Of a stretch of DNA of 64,000 bases, positions 32,873 to 41,319 are shown piece after piece. This DNA comes from Flavihumibacter stibioxidans (lineage in GTDB: Bacteria > Bacteroidota > Bacteroidia > Chitinophagales > Chitinophagaceae). Location of the stretch: assembly GCF_014332695.1 (NCBI RefSeq), contig NZ_MBUA01000001.1, forward strand, positions 1,240,001 through 1,304,000, in the 5' to 3' direction. The notes below the pieces were generated by a model. It did not search any database and had not been told where the DNA came from. It worked only from the letters and a program-made list of their open reading frames with translations. The first letter of the stretch is position 1. The number at the start of each line of letters is the position of its first letter. The position numbers were made by a program, and so were the translations under genes.

Positions 32873-33502
32873 TCAATCTACACTGATGAGTTTTTGTAAA
32901 AAAGCAATGCGGATAAGATCAGCTGTATTTTTTGCCTTCAGTTTGGCTAAAAGACTTTTCCGGTAGGTATCCACAGTATTAACACTGATATTCAGTTTCT
33001 CTGCCATTTCGGTATTGGTGAATCCGTTTTTTATCAGTTCGAGAATTTCTTTTTCTCGCCTCCCGAGAATGATGTCATTTTTCTTTTGTTGTTCTGCCGC
33101 ATGAAGTGTTTTTGCAGCTTCGGAAGCCATATAGGTTTTACCAATTGAAGCAAGATGAATGGCTTCCACCAATTCGCGCTGATTGGCATTTTTCAACACA
33201 TATCCCGAAGCACCGTTATCCATCATATCCCGGATATAACTTGCCTGGTTGAATGTACTCAACCCTAATATGAAAACAGAAGGGTGTAATTGCCTGATTT
33301 CCCTGCAAAGATCAATTCCGTTACCATCCGGCAAATTGATATCCAGCAACAACACATCCGGCTGCCTGTTCTTCAAAAAAGCCATACAGGAAACCGCATT
33401 GGAAGCAGATCCTATGAACTCAATATCCTTATCATGCATCAGCAATGAGCGGATGCCCTCAACCACCATGTAATGATCATCTGTTATAAATACTTTTATC
33501 AT
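32873..33502 (-). CDS. NarL/FixJ-family response regulator
   Basis: 209 residues: a receiver (VFITDDHYMVVEGI, phospho-acceptor Asp54 in LLLDINLPDGNG, Lys in GYVLKNANQRE) and a LuxR-type helix-turn-helix (LGRREKEILELIKNGFTNTE ... KLNISVNTVDTYRKSLLAKL). It starts 1 bp after the stop of the TPR sensor kinase, so the two form a two-component pair. Target genes are unknown. The two neighbouring operons (molybdenum hydroxylase, coiled-coil exported protein) are candidates by position only. Confidence 0.94.
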   Translation of the reverse strand: MIKVFITDDHYMVVEGIRSLLMHDKDIEFIGSASNAVSCMAFLKNRQPDVLLLDINLPDGNGIDLCREIRQLHPSVFILGLSTFNQASYIRDMMDNGASGYVLKNANQRELVEAIHLASIGKTYMASEAAKTLHAAEQQKKNDIILGRREKEILELIKNGFTNTEMAEKLNISVNTVDTYRKSLLAKLKAKNTADLIRIAFLQKLISVD

Positions 33503-33503
33503 A

Positions 33504-35459
33504 TCAGGTCGTTATAAATTCCAGGTTAACAAAGGTTCCCCTGCCGGGAGTTGATTGCACTTCAATTGCCCCCTTCAGAAAATCAACCCTGGAACGAATA
33601 TTCTTCCAGCCGATACCCTCAGCCTCCTTCAGTGCTGCAATATCAAAACCTTTTCCATTATCTTCTACATTTACTATTATTTTTTCGGGTTCCCAGAATG
33701 TCTGAACCAATACATCTGAAGCTCCGGAATGCCTGATAGCATTACTGATCAGTTCCTGAATAATACGGTAAAGCGCAAATGTGGTAGTTTGATCAAGTTG
33801 GCGGTTTTCCGCTCCGATTGTTTGGTGAACAATTTTCATAATCCCACTCTTGTTTATCTCCGTGAAATGATCTTTTAAAGCGGCTTCCAACCCATAGCGG
33901 AGTAACACTTCCGGCATCATATTCTGGGCCACCCGGCGCATTTCTTTTATTGAACTGTCAAGCATATCCATGCTTCGTTCAAAGGCCTGGGCATTCTCAG
34001 GCGTCATAACAAGATTTCCTTTCATGGTATTAAAAGAATATTTTATCCCTGCCAACATTCCACCCAGGCCGTCATGAAGGTCCCTGGCAAGACGCGTACG
34101 CTCCTGCTCCTCACCTTTTAATACAGCTTCGGTAGCAGCAAGCTGTTTCTCAGACTCAAGCTCATGAATTCGCTGCTGTTGTATTTTCCGGCGTTGCCCA
34201 TAAACCCGGTAAGAGGAAAACAGGATAATACCCAATGCAAGGGTTCCCGCCATCAAGGCATAATTCTGATTACTTTGCTGTTTTATGACTGCCTGCTGCA
34301 ATTGTAACTGAACATCCTTTTTTTCAGCCTCATACTTTTCTTCAAGATCGAGAATATAATTCCTTCTTTCCTCATTCAGTAAGGTATCCTTAACGGCAGT
34401 ATACTTTTTATAGGACTCCAAAGCTTCCACATACCTGCCGGTAGATAAATACAAGTCACTCAGGTACTTAAAACCCTCCTTAAGAAAGGTTTTGGCAGAA
34501 TCTTTTTCTGCATATTCAATTCCCTGTTTCAGGTACTTTTCGGCATTTACATAATCAGTTTGTTTTGTTTTGATATTACCCATCTGCAACAGCGGATCTA
34601 TCATATTCCACCGTGAATTGTGTTTTTTGGCCAGGTCATGCGCCTGCTGATAAAAATAGGCTGCGCTGTCATATGCATTCAGATTCTGAAAACTAACCGC
34701 AGCAAGAAGGTAATAACTCTGTTTCCTGCTGAAATCCATATTATCATTAAAATAAATTCTGGCAGAGTCAATATAATTTTTTGCTTTCAGGTACTCACCG
34801 GTTTCTGTATAGTAATGGGTAGCCTGCATGCAGGCAAGGAAGAGTCCGGGCGCTGCATTTAACTGCCTCGCAAGCTTCAGAGCCTTATCCACGTATTCCT
34901 TCTGTTTATCTTTTAATTTTAACTGCTGGTAAATCATTGCGATGTTGACATAGTATATCAGCAGTTTATTATTAAGCTTGATTTCCTCCTGGATGCGAAT
35001 AGCGGAGAGGCTGTAATAAACAGCAGAATCAAATTTTTCAATAGCCCGGTAATAATCGGAGAAATTCCCATAGGTGGCAGCTAATTCGCTTTTTGCATTA
35101 TGATGACCGGACTTCAAAAAAAGTTTTTCCGCTTTCAGTAAATTATCCAGTTCCTGTTGCCTTTTTCCCTGAATATAAAAAGGTATTGCTTCATACCGCA
35201 GGGCAACACCAGCATAATACCAAAGCCTTTTGGATATTGAGAATTCAACAGCAGAGCGGTAAAGCTGGTGTGCCTTTTCCATATTCACCGGCTCCATGTA
35301 CATCGCATGGTAAATCATATCCTTTGCCCTTGCAGAATCGGGTAGATTCTGCTGAAGCCTTTTCCCGACACTATCCACCAGGGCCTGCTGTGCACGAATG
35401 GAATTGCTGCAGAAAAATATTACTGCTACCAACGATATAATCCGCCAATAAATCATCAT
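33504..35459 (-). CDS. TPR-containing sensor histidine kinase (HisKA_3)
   Basis: 651 residues. After a signal peptide (IISLVAVIFFCSNSIRAQQ) come about nine tetratricopeptide repeats in the periplasm (for example AAVSFQNLNAYDSAAYFYQQ, QTDYVNAEKYLKQGIEYAEK and GRYVEALESYKKYTAV). A transmembrane helix (YALMAGTLALGIILFSSY), a coiled linker, the phospho-acceptor segment LARDLHDGLGGMLAGIKYSF, and an ATPase domain (VEDNGKGFD, GIGWKNIRSRVDFLKG) follow. This architecture is widespread in Bacteroidota; the TPR part probably senses a protein or peptide partner. It is paired with the regulator 1 bp downstream. Confidence 0.93.
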   Translation of the reverse strand: MMIYWRIISLVAVIFFCSNSIRAQQALVDSVGKRLQQNLPDSARAKDMIYHAMYMEPVNMEKAHQLYRSAVEFSISKRLWYYAGVALRYEAIPFYIQGKRQQELDNLLKAEKLFLKSGHHNAKSELAATYGNFSDYYRAIEKFDSAVYYSLSAIRIQEEIKLNNKLLIYYVNIAMIYQQLKLKDKQKEYVDKALKLARQLNAAPGLFLACMQATHYYTETGEYLKAKNYIDSARIYFNDNMDFSRKQSYYLLAAVSFQNLNAYDSAAYFYQQAHDLAKKHNSRWNMIDPLLQMGNIKTKQTDYVNAEKYLKQGIEYAEKDSAKTFLKEGFKYLSDLYLSTGRYVEALESYKKYTAVKDTLLNEERRNYILDLEEKYEAEKKDVQLQLQQAVIKQQSNQNYALMAGTLALGIILFSSYRVYGQRRKIQQQRIHELESEKQLAATEAVLKGEEQERTRLARDLHDGLGGMLAGIKYSFNTMKGNLVMTPENAQAFERSMDMLDSSIKEMRRVAQNMMPEVLLRYGLEAALKDHFTEINKSGIMKIVHQTIGAENRQLDQTTTFALYRIIQELISNAIRHSGASDVLVQTFWEPEKIIVNVEDNGKGFDIAALKEAEGIGWKNIRSRVDFLKGAIEVQSTPGRGTFVNLEFITT

Positions 35460-35492
35460 TCTCTAAATTTAAGGCAATATTTCAATCACATT

Positions 35493-37709
35493 CTATTGAA
35501 CAGGACTATGTAACAACCTAAGGTGAATGAGCCCCCTGGTTAGGTCCAGCCCCTCCTCCTCCAGTTTTCTCTTTGTATCAGTAAACTGATCTGCAACAAC
35601 AGTGGACCGGTTATTGGCGGTAAACAATATCATGGATTTTTTATCATTCACCAGGTTCTGAATTCCCTTTCGATGTTCATCCATTTTCATTTTACCCTCA
35701 TACTGGTTTTTTAGTTTCTCAACCATCGAACTGCCGGTATTGGTTTGCTGAAACCCACCGATGGTTTTGAAAACATCCTGGCCAAGGTCTGTAAACTCCT
35801 CTGCATTTGGTTGTAAATCCCTGCTTACAAAAACCAAATTTGCGAAAGTCAGGAAATCGCTCTTATAGTTTTTGTACACATCATACTTCATACCTTCGGA
35901 TATATCGCCAGGATCACTGTCCCCCATAAATGTGAGCAACCATGCCGTATCCGGTTTATTGTTATAGCAGAAATCAAATTTGAATTCAGGGAAATCCAGG
36001 GAGAAAGATTCTGGACCGGAATAGTTATAATTGACCAGCTTGCCGTTTTCGTCAATCAAAGTTTTAACCCCGGATTTAACGCTGAACGGGATGTAAACAT
36101 CTTGCAGTTTGGTATCGGACAAATCCACATTAAAGGGGATCATTTTGTAACTGCAATCAACGGGAACAAATTTTCCATATACTTTCCCTTTTGTAGCCAT
36201 CGCCCCGGTCGCTTTAAATGTCAGTTCATTGTTTCCATCACGTTCCTCCATAATAAAATCAACCTCCATGATCAGTTCAAACCGGTTATAGTCCGTAATC
36301 CGCTTCGTTAAACTGGCAAAATCCATATCCCTCTCTTCTGATGCCCCCAACAATGCCTTCTGCCGCAGAAAACCCAGGTGAGATCCGAGATTCAAAACGA
36401 AATCGTGATTTTTTGCCTCCATCTGTTCATACAGATATTTTTCATATACATCCATACCTTTAATGACCAACAGCATTCCGTTAAAATTATCGGTATCATT
36501 AAAACCAAGCAGTTGCCTTTGTCTTTCGACCCCAAGGACCACCTGCATAACCACCTGTGATCGCGTGAGGTCAGTACCGTATTTTTCAAACAGTATCCGG
36601 CTTTTTTCTACGCCTCTTTTTAAAACCTGGGAAGCCGAACTAAAATCACTTTCGGATATTCCCAGGAGCGCCCTCTGCCTTTCAACACCCAGCACTATCT
36701 GTAATATCCGCTCCTCTTTTCCCCAATAATTTACAAACCAAATACTATCCTGTTTTTTCTGTTTTTTTATTAACTCAGGGTCACAATTTGCGCACATACC
36801 CAACTCATGTGCAGGAGGGGCCGGGAAATCACTTATGGGAGGCAGTTCATTATATAATTTCTTTGCCAACGCCAATTGCTGCTCAATGGTTTCGTTCATC
36901 CCTTTCAGGTAGATTTCATTTTGAGACTGTACGGCGTCGGTGTCAAAATAATCAAGGAAGGGGCCCCTGGCGCCGGTGCGGGAAGAACTATTCCCGGATT
37001 CTTCCACCGGCATTAACATCCCGGGCAAATCGATAGTATTTTTAACTACCTCTGAAAGTCGCTGGTTCAGGTCATCATACAAGGCGAGTGCTATTTTCAG
37101 ATCAGGGTAAAACATAAACCCGTTCTTCATTTTATCAAACTTTTCCGCCAGTTCCTCCTTTCTTTGCTCCAGCTTTGTTAACTCCAGCGCAATTCTGTCG
37201 AAAGGATCCGACTTTTTAGGCGGCTGAATTTTAACCAGGCTGCTATTCTTATTGTTCTTGTTATATTGAACCAGCAGTCCTTTAACCGTAACAAGAGTTG
37301 AGTCATTTATTTTCTTTCCGGTGTACCAAAGCAACTTATCTTTTGCCTGTGCCTCTGTTGGTATGACAACAGTTTGTTTAACAATTACAGGCACTATCGG
37401 AGATGGAGTGGCTTTAACTGCCGGCAGCTTTGTAACCGGTGTTTTTGAGGATTGTGCAGACGGTTTCCCTATATTGTCAATCATTGCCAGCATATTCTTC
37501 AAAGCAGAGAGTTGCTTTTTGAGGGAAGCCGCTTCTGCCGGATCTGTCTTCTCTGTTTCCTTTATATCATTCTCCAAATCCCTGATTTCTTTTTTTAAAT
37601 CATTGATGCTTTGCTGTAACTCAGCCTGTTGATTAACAGTGATCTTTACCTGGGCATAAACAGTTCCCAGGCAAAAAAAGGCTGCTAACATGCATATAAG
37701 TGTACGCAT
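35493..37709 (-). CDS. Large exported coiled-coil protein with three internal repeats
   Basis: 738 residues, unrecognised. A signal peptide (MRTLICMLAAFFCLGTVYAQ) is followed by a charged coiled coil (LQQSINDLKKEIRDLENDIK) and a Pro/Thr/Val-rich linker. A helical region around residues 335-460 repeats a short motif three times, about 50 residues apart: LGVERQRALLGIS, LGVERQRQLLGFND and LGFLRQKALLGASE. A C-terminal beta-rich part ends in LDLTRGLIHLRLLHSPVQ. A CANCD pair of cysteines precedes the repeats. Divergently transcribed from an NHL-repeat protein. Function unknown; a scaffold or assembly factor is a guess. Confidence 0.78.
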   Translation of the reverse strand: MRTLICMLAAFFCLGTVYAQVKITVNQQAELQQSINDLKKEIRDLENDIKETEKTDPAEAASLKKQLSALKNMLAMIDNIGKPSAQSSKTPVTKLPAVKATPSPIVPVIVKQTVVIPTEAQAKDKLLWYTGKKINDSTLVTVKGLLVQYNKNNKNSSLVKIQPPKKSDPFDRIALELTKLEQRKEELAEKFDKMKNGFMFYPDLKIALALYDDLNQRLSEVVKNTIDLPGMLMPVEESGNSSSRTGARGPFLDYFDTDAVQSQNEIYLKGMNETIEQQLALAKKLYNELPPISDFPAPPAHELGMCANCDPELIKKQKKQDSIWFVNYWGKEERILQIVLGVERQRALLGISESDFSSASQVLKRGVEKSRILFEKYGTDLTRSQVVMQVVLGVERQRQLLGFNDTDNFNGMLLVIKGMDVYEKYLYEQMEAKNHDFVLNLGSHLGFLRQKALLGASEERDMDFASLTKRITDYNRFELIMEVDFIMEERDGNNELTFKATGAMATKGKVYGKFVPVDCSYKMIPFNVDLSDTKLQDVYIPFSVKSGVKTLIDENGKLVNYNYSGPESFSLDFPEFKFDFCYNNKPDTAWLLTFMGDSDPGDISEGMKYDVYKNYKSDFLTFANLVFVSRDLQPNAEEFTDLGQDVFKTIGGFQQTNTGSSMVEKLKNQYEGKMKMDEHRKGIQNLVNDKKSMILFTANNRSTVVADQFTDTKRKLEEEGLDLTRGLIHLRLLHSPVQ

Positions 37710-37893
37710 ATAAATAAGTTTCAGTTAAGGGTTTCTCTTTCCCTGAACCAAAAATATTTATAATATGCGGGGCTCCTATCCCCTAAAAAGGGGATGGTAT
37801 TTCAATTTTCCGAAAATTTATTGGAGACCCCCTTTTTACGGGATTGCCTGCATGCAACAGATAATGGAAGTTTGTCAGTATAAAAAACCGAGA

Positions 37894-38961
37894 ATGAAAA
37901 AGATTGCATTAGTTTTTTTCAGCATTACCCTTTCCCTGCATTGCAGTTTTGCCCAAACAAAACCAATTGAACTTCCATGGAATCCCAGAGCCATTGCAAT
38001 TGATTCAAAAGACAACCTGTATATAGAGTTTGAGAGAATGCTGATGAAAATAACGCCAGATGGGGTTTCCTCGTATGTATCGGAAAATATTGCCAGTGGG
38101 TTCAGAGGGGCGGTAAGCCCGGACTGTGAAATCATGGTAGCAGACAGCGAGGACAATATCTACATGACTAAACCCTATATGAACAGTATCTGGAAGTTGA
38201 CACCGGAAGGAAAATTCACCATTCATGCCGCAGAAGAAAGATATTCCAATGCCTGGGCAGAACCCGCCAAAAAACCGATTGAATTGGGACAAATCGAATT
38301 CATGGCCATTGACAATAAAAACAATATCTATTTTTCTGCAAGCCTGAACGGAGAGGAAAGAATCAACCAACTTGCTACCTCTTCCTTTCATAAACTCACC
38401 CCGGAAGGTGAGCTTATCACTTTCAATGACAAAAATGGCGATAAGATAAAACTAAACCAGGTGGACGGTATTGGAGTAGATTCAGTCGGGAACCTGTACG
38501 TAAGCAATGTTAAAGAAAGGTGTATCAAAAAAATAACTGCGGAAGGTGAAGTCGTTGTCGTGGCCGGGCAATGTGGTAAAAGAGATTTTTGCCCTGTATA
38601 TTCCCAGGGAGATGTCAGCAAGGCGGAACTCGTTCAACCCGGACCGATAGTCTTTAATAAAAAAGGAGAATTGTTTTTTGCGGATCACCGCATGAACCGG
38701 ATAATCAAAGTAGCCAATAATAAAGTCACAACAATTGCCGGTGCCAGCCAGATTCAACCCTGTGGATCTAATATGGGGGGGAGGTCCAGAGAGGGATATA
38801 AAGATGGTAATGCCCTGGATGCCCTTTTTGATTTTCCGTCACGGGTTAGAATAGCGATCGACAGCAAGGATAATATTTACATTCTTGATGGCGGGAATTA
38901 TGCCATAAGAAAACTTACCCCGTCCGGAATCGTAAGTACCATTGCGAAAACCAAAAAATAA
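37894..38961 (+). CDS. NHL-repeat exported protein
   Basis: About 355 residues from ATG 37894 (MKKIALVFFSITLSLHCSFA, a signal peptide); the longer frame from 37765 adds an implausible N-terminus. The mature protein is a beta-propeller of NHL-type repeats: IAIDSKDNLYIEFERMLMKI, IEFMAIDNKNNIYFSASLNG, DGIGVDSVGNLYVSNVKERC, IVFNKKGELFFADHRMNRII and VRIAIDSKDNIYILDGGNYA. The last blades carry the typical IRKLTPSG ending. NHL propellers bind protein, nucleic acid or sugar, or have lyase activity; nothing here indicates which. First of three plus-strand exported-protein genes. Confidence 0.87.
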   Translation: MKKIALVFFSITLSLHCSFAQTKPIELPWNPRAIAIDSKDNLYIEFERMLMKITPDGVSSYVSENIASGFRGAVSPDCEIMVADSEDNIYMTKPYMNSIWKLTPEGKFTIHAAEERYSNAWAEPAKKPIELGQIEFMAIDNKNNIYFSASLNGEERINQLATSSFHKLTPEGELITFNDKNGDKIKLNQVDGIGVDSVGNLYVSNVKERCIKKITAEGEVVVVAGQCGKRDFCPVYSQGDVSKAELVQPGPIVFNKKGELFFADHRMNRIIKVANNKVTTIAGASQIQPCGSNMGGRSREGYKDGNALDALFDFPSRVRIAIDSKDNIYILDGGNYAIRKLTPSGIVSTIAKTKK

Positions 38962-38966
38962 TCAAT

Positions 38967-39707
38967 ATGCGTACCGCAATCCTGATCATCATCACCGCTA
39001 CGCTGCATTATACCGCTGGCGGGCAGACAATACCCAATGCACCGGACAGAAACCTGGAGCCGGTTTATGATCTCGACAGTAATAAATATACCGTTATAAA
39101 AATCGGGAAGCAATACTGGCTGCAGCAAAACCTGCGAACCACGCAATACAGCGACACCACCGCCATCGCCAGCAGATTGGATGATAATGAATGGAAGCAA
39201 ACCAAAAAGGGGGCTTATGCCATCTATGACAACAGGAAAGAGAATGAACTCCTCTATGGAAAACTCTACAATGGTTATGCTGCCGCAAGTGGAAAGCTTT
39301 GTCCGAAAGGCTGGAAGATTCCTTCGGATAAAGACTGGAATGAATTGGAGCGGCACCTGGGAATTCCGGCAGCGGAGTTGGAACGCACCGGTGAAAGAGG
39401 GAATATTGCAGACAAACTAAAATCAACCGGGGGCTGGCAGGCATCAGGCTTTTCAGGTAATAATTCAACCGGCCTGGCCTTTATGCCGGCAGGTTCCAGA
39501 TCAGACAACGGCGAGTTTACGAACCTGGGACAATATGGGAATTTCTGGTCTTCAACTGTTTACGATGACCGCTATGGATTGCTGTATCTGTGGAATCATC
39601 ACACCCACTATAATACCAACGCGGTAGGAAGAATTTATACACTTGCAAACAATGGTTATTCCTGCAGGTGTATAAAAGACAATAAAGTTGCAGATAAAAA
39701 GAACTGA
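38967..39707 (+). CDS. FISUMP-domain exported protein
   Basis: 246 residues, 5 bp after the NHL gene. A signal peptide (MRTAILIIITATLHYTAGGQ) is followed by the Fibrobacter succinogenes major paralogous (FISUMP) domain: IKIGKQYWLQQNLRTTQYSD, KLYNGYAAASGKLCPKGWKI, SDKDWNELERHLG, LKSTGGWQ, GLAFMPAGSRSDNGEF, YGNFWSSTVYD and NNGYSCRCIKD. The family has a C-type-lectin-like fold and is common in surface proteins of fibrolytic bacteria; ligands are mostly unknown. The stop is one base before the next ATG, so the three genes form an operon. Confidence 0.9.
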   Translation: MRTAILIIITATLHYTAGGQTIPNAPDRNLEPVYDLDSNKYTVIKIGKQYWLQQNLRTTQYSDTTAIASRLDDNEWKQTKKGAYAIYDNRKENELLYGKLYNGYAAASGKLCPKGWKIPSDKDWNELERHLGIPAAELERTGERGNIADKLKSTGGWQASGFSGNNSTGLAFMPAGSRSDNGEFTNLGQYGNFWSSTVYDDRYGLLYLWNHHTHYNTNAVGRIYTLANNGYSCRCIKDNKVADKKN

Positions 39708-39708
39708 T

Positions 39709-41091
39709 ATGAGATATTCTCTACTCACCCCGTTCATGATAACGCTGCTGGTCCTCAGCAAGCCATCTAGCGGCCAGACTAATGCAAGTTTTGACCTGGT
39801 AAACTATATGATTCCGGGTTCCTGGAAAAGGGAAACAGGCAATGGATCTGTCAGCCATACCATTATTGACGAACGCAACGGCGACTATGCCAAAATAATT
39901 GTTTATAAGAGCATTCCGGGCAGCGGCAATTTGCAGGCGGATTTTGAGGCGGAATGGAGTTCCCTCGTTTCCGTCCCCTACAAAACCAATACACCTATCG
40001 AAACAGCGGAGAACGAGATGCCCGATGGCTGGAAAGTAAAATCAGGAACGGTGGCATTTACCTTCAACAACCGGAACTCAGCTGCCGTGCTGATTACAGG
40101 TAGTCATAAAGCCATCAAATTAAGCATGGTGGTACTTACCAATACAACTGCCTACCAGCAGGAACTGGACGCATTCAGTCAATCGATAGAATTCAGAAAG
40201 GTATCGGATCAAACCGCTGATGACTTGGTAAAGATCGCCCCCACCCCCCCGGCAATATCCTCCGGTTTCACCTTTACCACCAGTAATTTTGATGATGGCT
40301 GGACAAGTACAGTTCAGGAAGATTGGGTAATGGTAACAAAAGGGAAAACAAATGTGTATTTGCTCTATGCCCTGCCTTATAACGCCGACCAGTTTACCGG
40401 TACGGGTATAATGGCAAGAGATTATTACTGGGATCAGTATGTAAGTAAATATTTTACGATTATCAGCAGGCAATACCAGGATAACGGGGAATTTGTGTCC
40501 TCCTTCAAACCCGCTTATGTGGAAGGGCGTGCCGTAAACCGGCAAACCGGTGAAAATTGTTTTATAGCCATGACACTGGAAATTGCGCCCAATACTGCCT
40601 ACCTAACCATTGCCAGTACGCCGGATGAGGCAACCATGCGGCGGCAGTTTCCCAAAGGCAGCGATCGTTTCGCATCAGATCTTACCGCCATGAATCGCTA
40701 CAACAAGTTTGCAGTAGCTGGCAAGGACATAACAGGTACCTGGCAGAATGGGAATAATTCCACCGCACAGTGGTATTATATAAGTCCGGCCGGCTATGAA
40801 TCCTATGCCGGCATGACCCTGGCGGCCACCAGTTCCACCTTTCATTTTAACGGCAACGGCAGCTACTCCAGCATCCACAATGGAGCAACGGGTGCAGTTG
40901 GTAATATGAACACTTTCCAGCAGGAGTACAAAGGAAATTTTTCAGTAAGCAACTGGAACATTACCGCCACCAACCGATATGAGGGCAAAACGGATAGGTT
41001 TGATGCCTCTTTCAAGGCAATTCGGGGGGGAAGGATATTACAACTCAATAATGGAGCCGGGCAGTATTACCACCTGGTCAAAATAAAATAA
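39709..41091 (+). CDS. Exported protein of unknown function
   Basis: 460 residues from ATG 39709, 1 bp after the FISUMP stop; the frame is open to 39688 but that overlaps the previous gene. A signal peptide (LLTPFMITLLVLSKPSSGQ) is followed by two related beta-rich domains (MIPGSWKRETGNGSVSHTII and FDDGWTSTVQEDWVMVTKGK) and a C-terminal lipocalin-like or META-like domain starting ITGTWQNGNNSTAQWYYISP with the repeated GSYSS/GNFSV strands. No catalytic motif is visible. It ends the three-gene operon, which is followed by a 26-bp perfect hairpin. Confidence 0.8.
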   Translation: MRYSLLTPFMITLLVLSKPSSGQTNASFDLVNYMIPGSWKRETGNGSVSHTIIDERNGDYAKIIVYKSIPGSGNLQADFEAEWSSLVSVPYKTNTPIETAENEMPDGWKVKSGTVAFTFNNRNSAAVLITGSHKAIKLSMVVLTNTTAYQQELDAFSQSIEFRKVSDQTADDLVKIAPTPPAISSGFTFTTSNFDDGWTSTVQEDWVMVTKGKTNVYLLYALPYNADQFTGTGIMARDYYWDQYVSKYFTIISRQYQDNGEFVSSFKPAYVEGRAVNRQTGENCFIAMTLEIAPNTAYLTIASTPDEATMRRQFPKGSDRFASDLTAMNRYNKFAVAGKDITGTWQNGNNSTAQWYYISPAGYESYAGMTLAATSSTFHFNGNGSYSSIHNGATGAVGNMNTFQQEYKGNFSVSNWNITATNRYEGKTDRFDASFKAIRGGRILQLNNGAGQYYHLVKIK

Positions 41092-41231
41092 GATCGAAAA
41101 GGGATGGCGCCCTATGGCTGGTCCCCTTTGTTTTGCCATGACAATCTGCTGGCGATGGTTTTGTTTTAACCACCCGCAAAACCAGGTACTTTCCTATCTT
41201 ACCCTGGCATTAGCGCAGGAGCATTAAATAG

Positions 41232-41286
41232 TCCCGCCTAACATACAGAACTGGTTTGATAAACCAGTTCTGTATGTTAGGCGGGA
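41232..41286. terminator. 26-bp perfect inverted repeat between convergent genes
   Basis: The arms 41232-41257 and 41261-41286 are exact complements with a 3-nt loop (GAT). The stem begins TCCCGCCTAACATACAGAAC. It sits between the convergent ends of the exported-protein operon (stop 41091) and susD (41320), as a bidirectional terminator would. There is no T-run on either side, and the stem is far longer than usual, so another role is possible. Confidence 0.6.
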
Positions 41287-41319
41287 GCGTTATGAAAAAA
41301 ACACCTTAACCTGGTCAGA

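Noticed and set aside
37778-37795. Short stem ATCCCC/GGGGAT in the divergent 37710-37893 region, with an AAAAAGGGGAT stretch resembling the locus motif
   Set aside because: Only 6 bp, and it does not align with the TTAYCCCNCTTTTNTGAA motif without gaps; no evidence of function.
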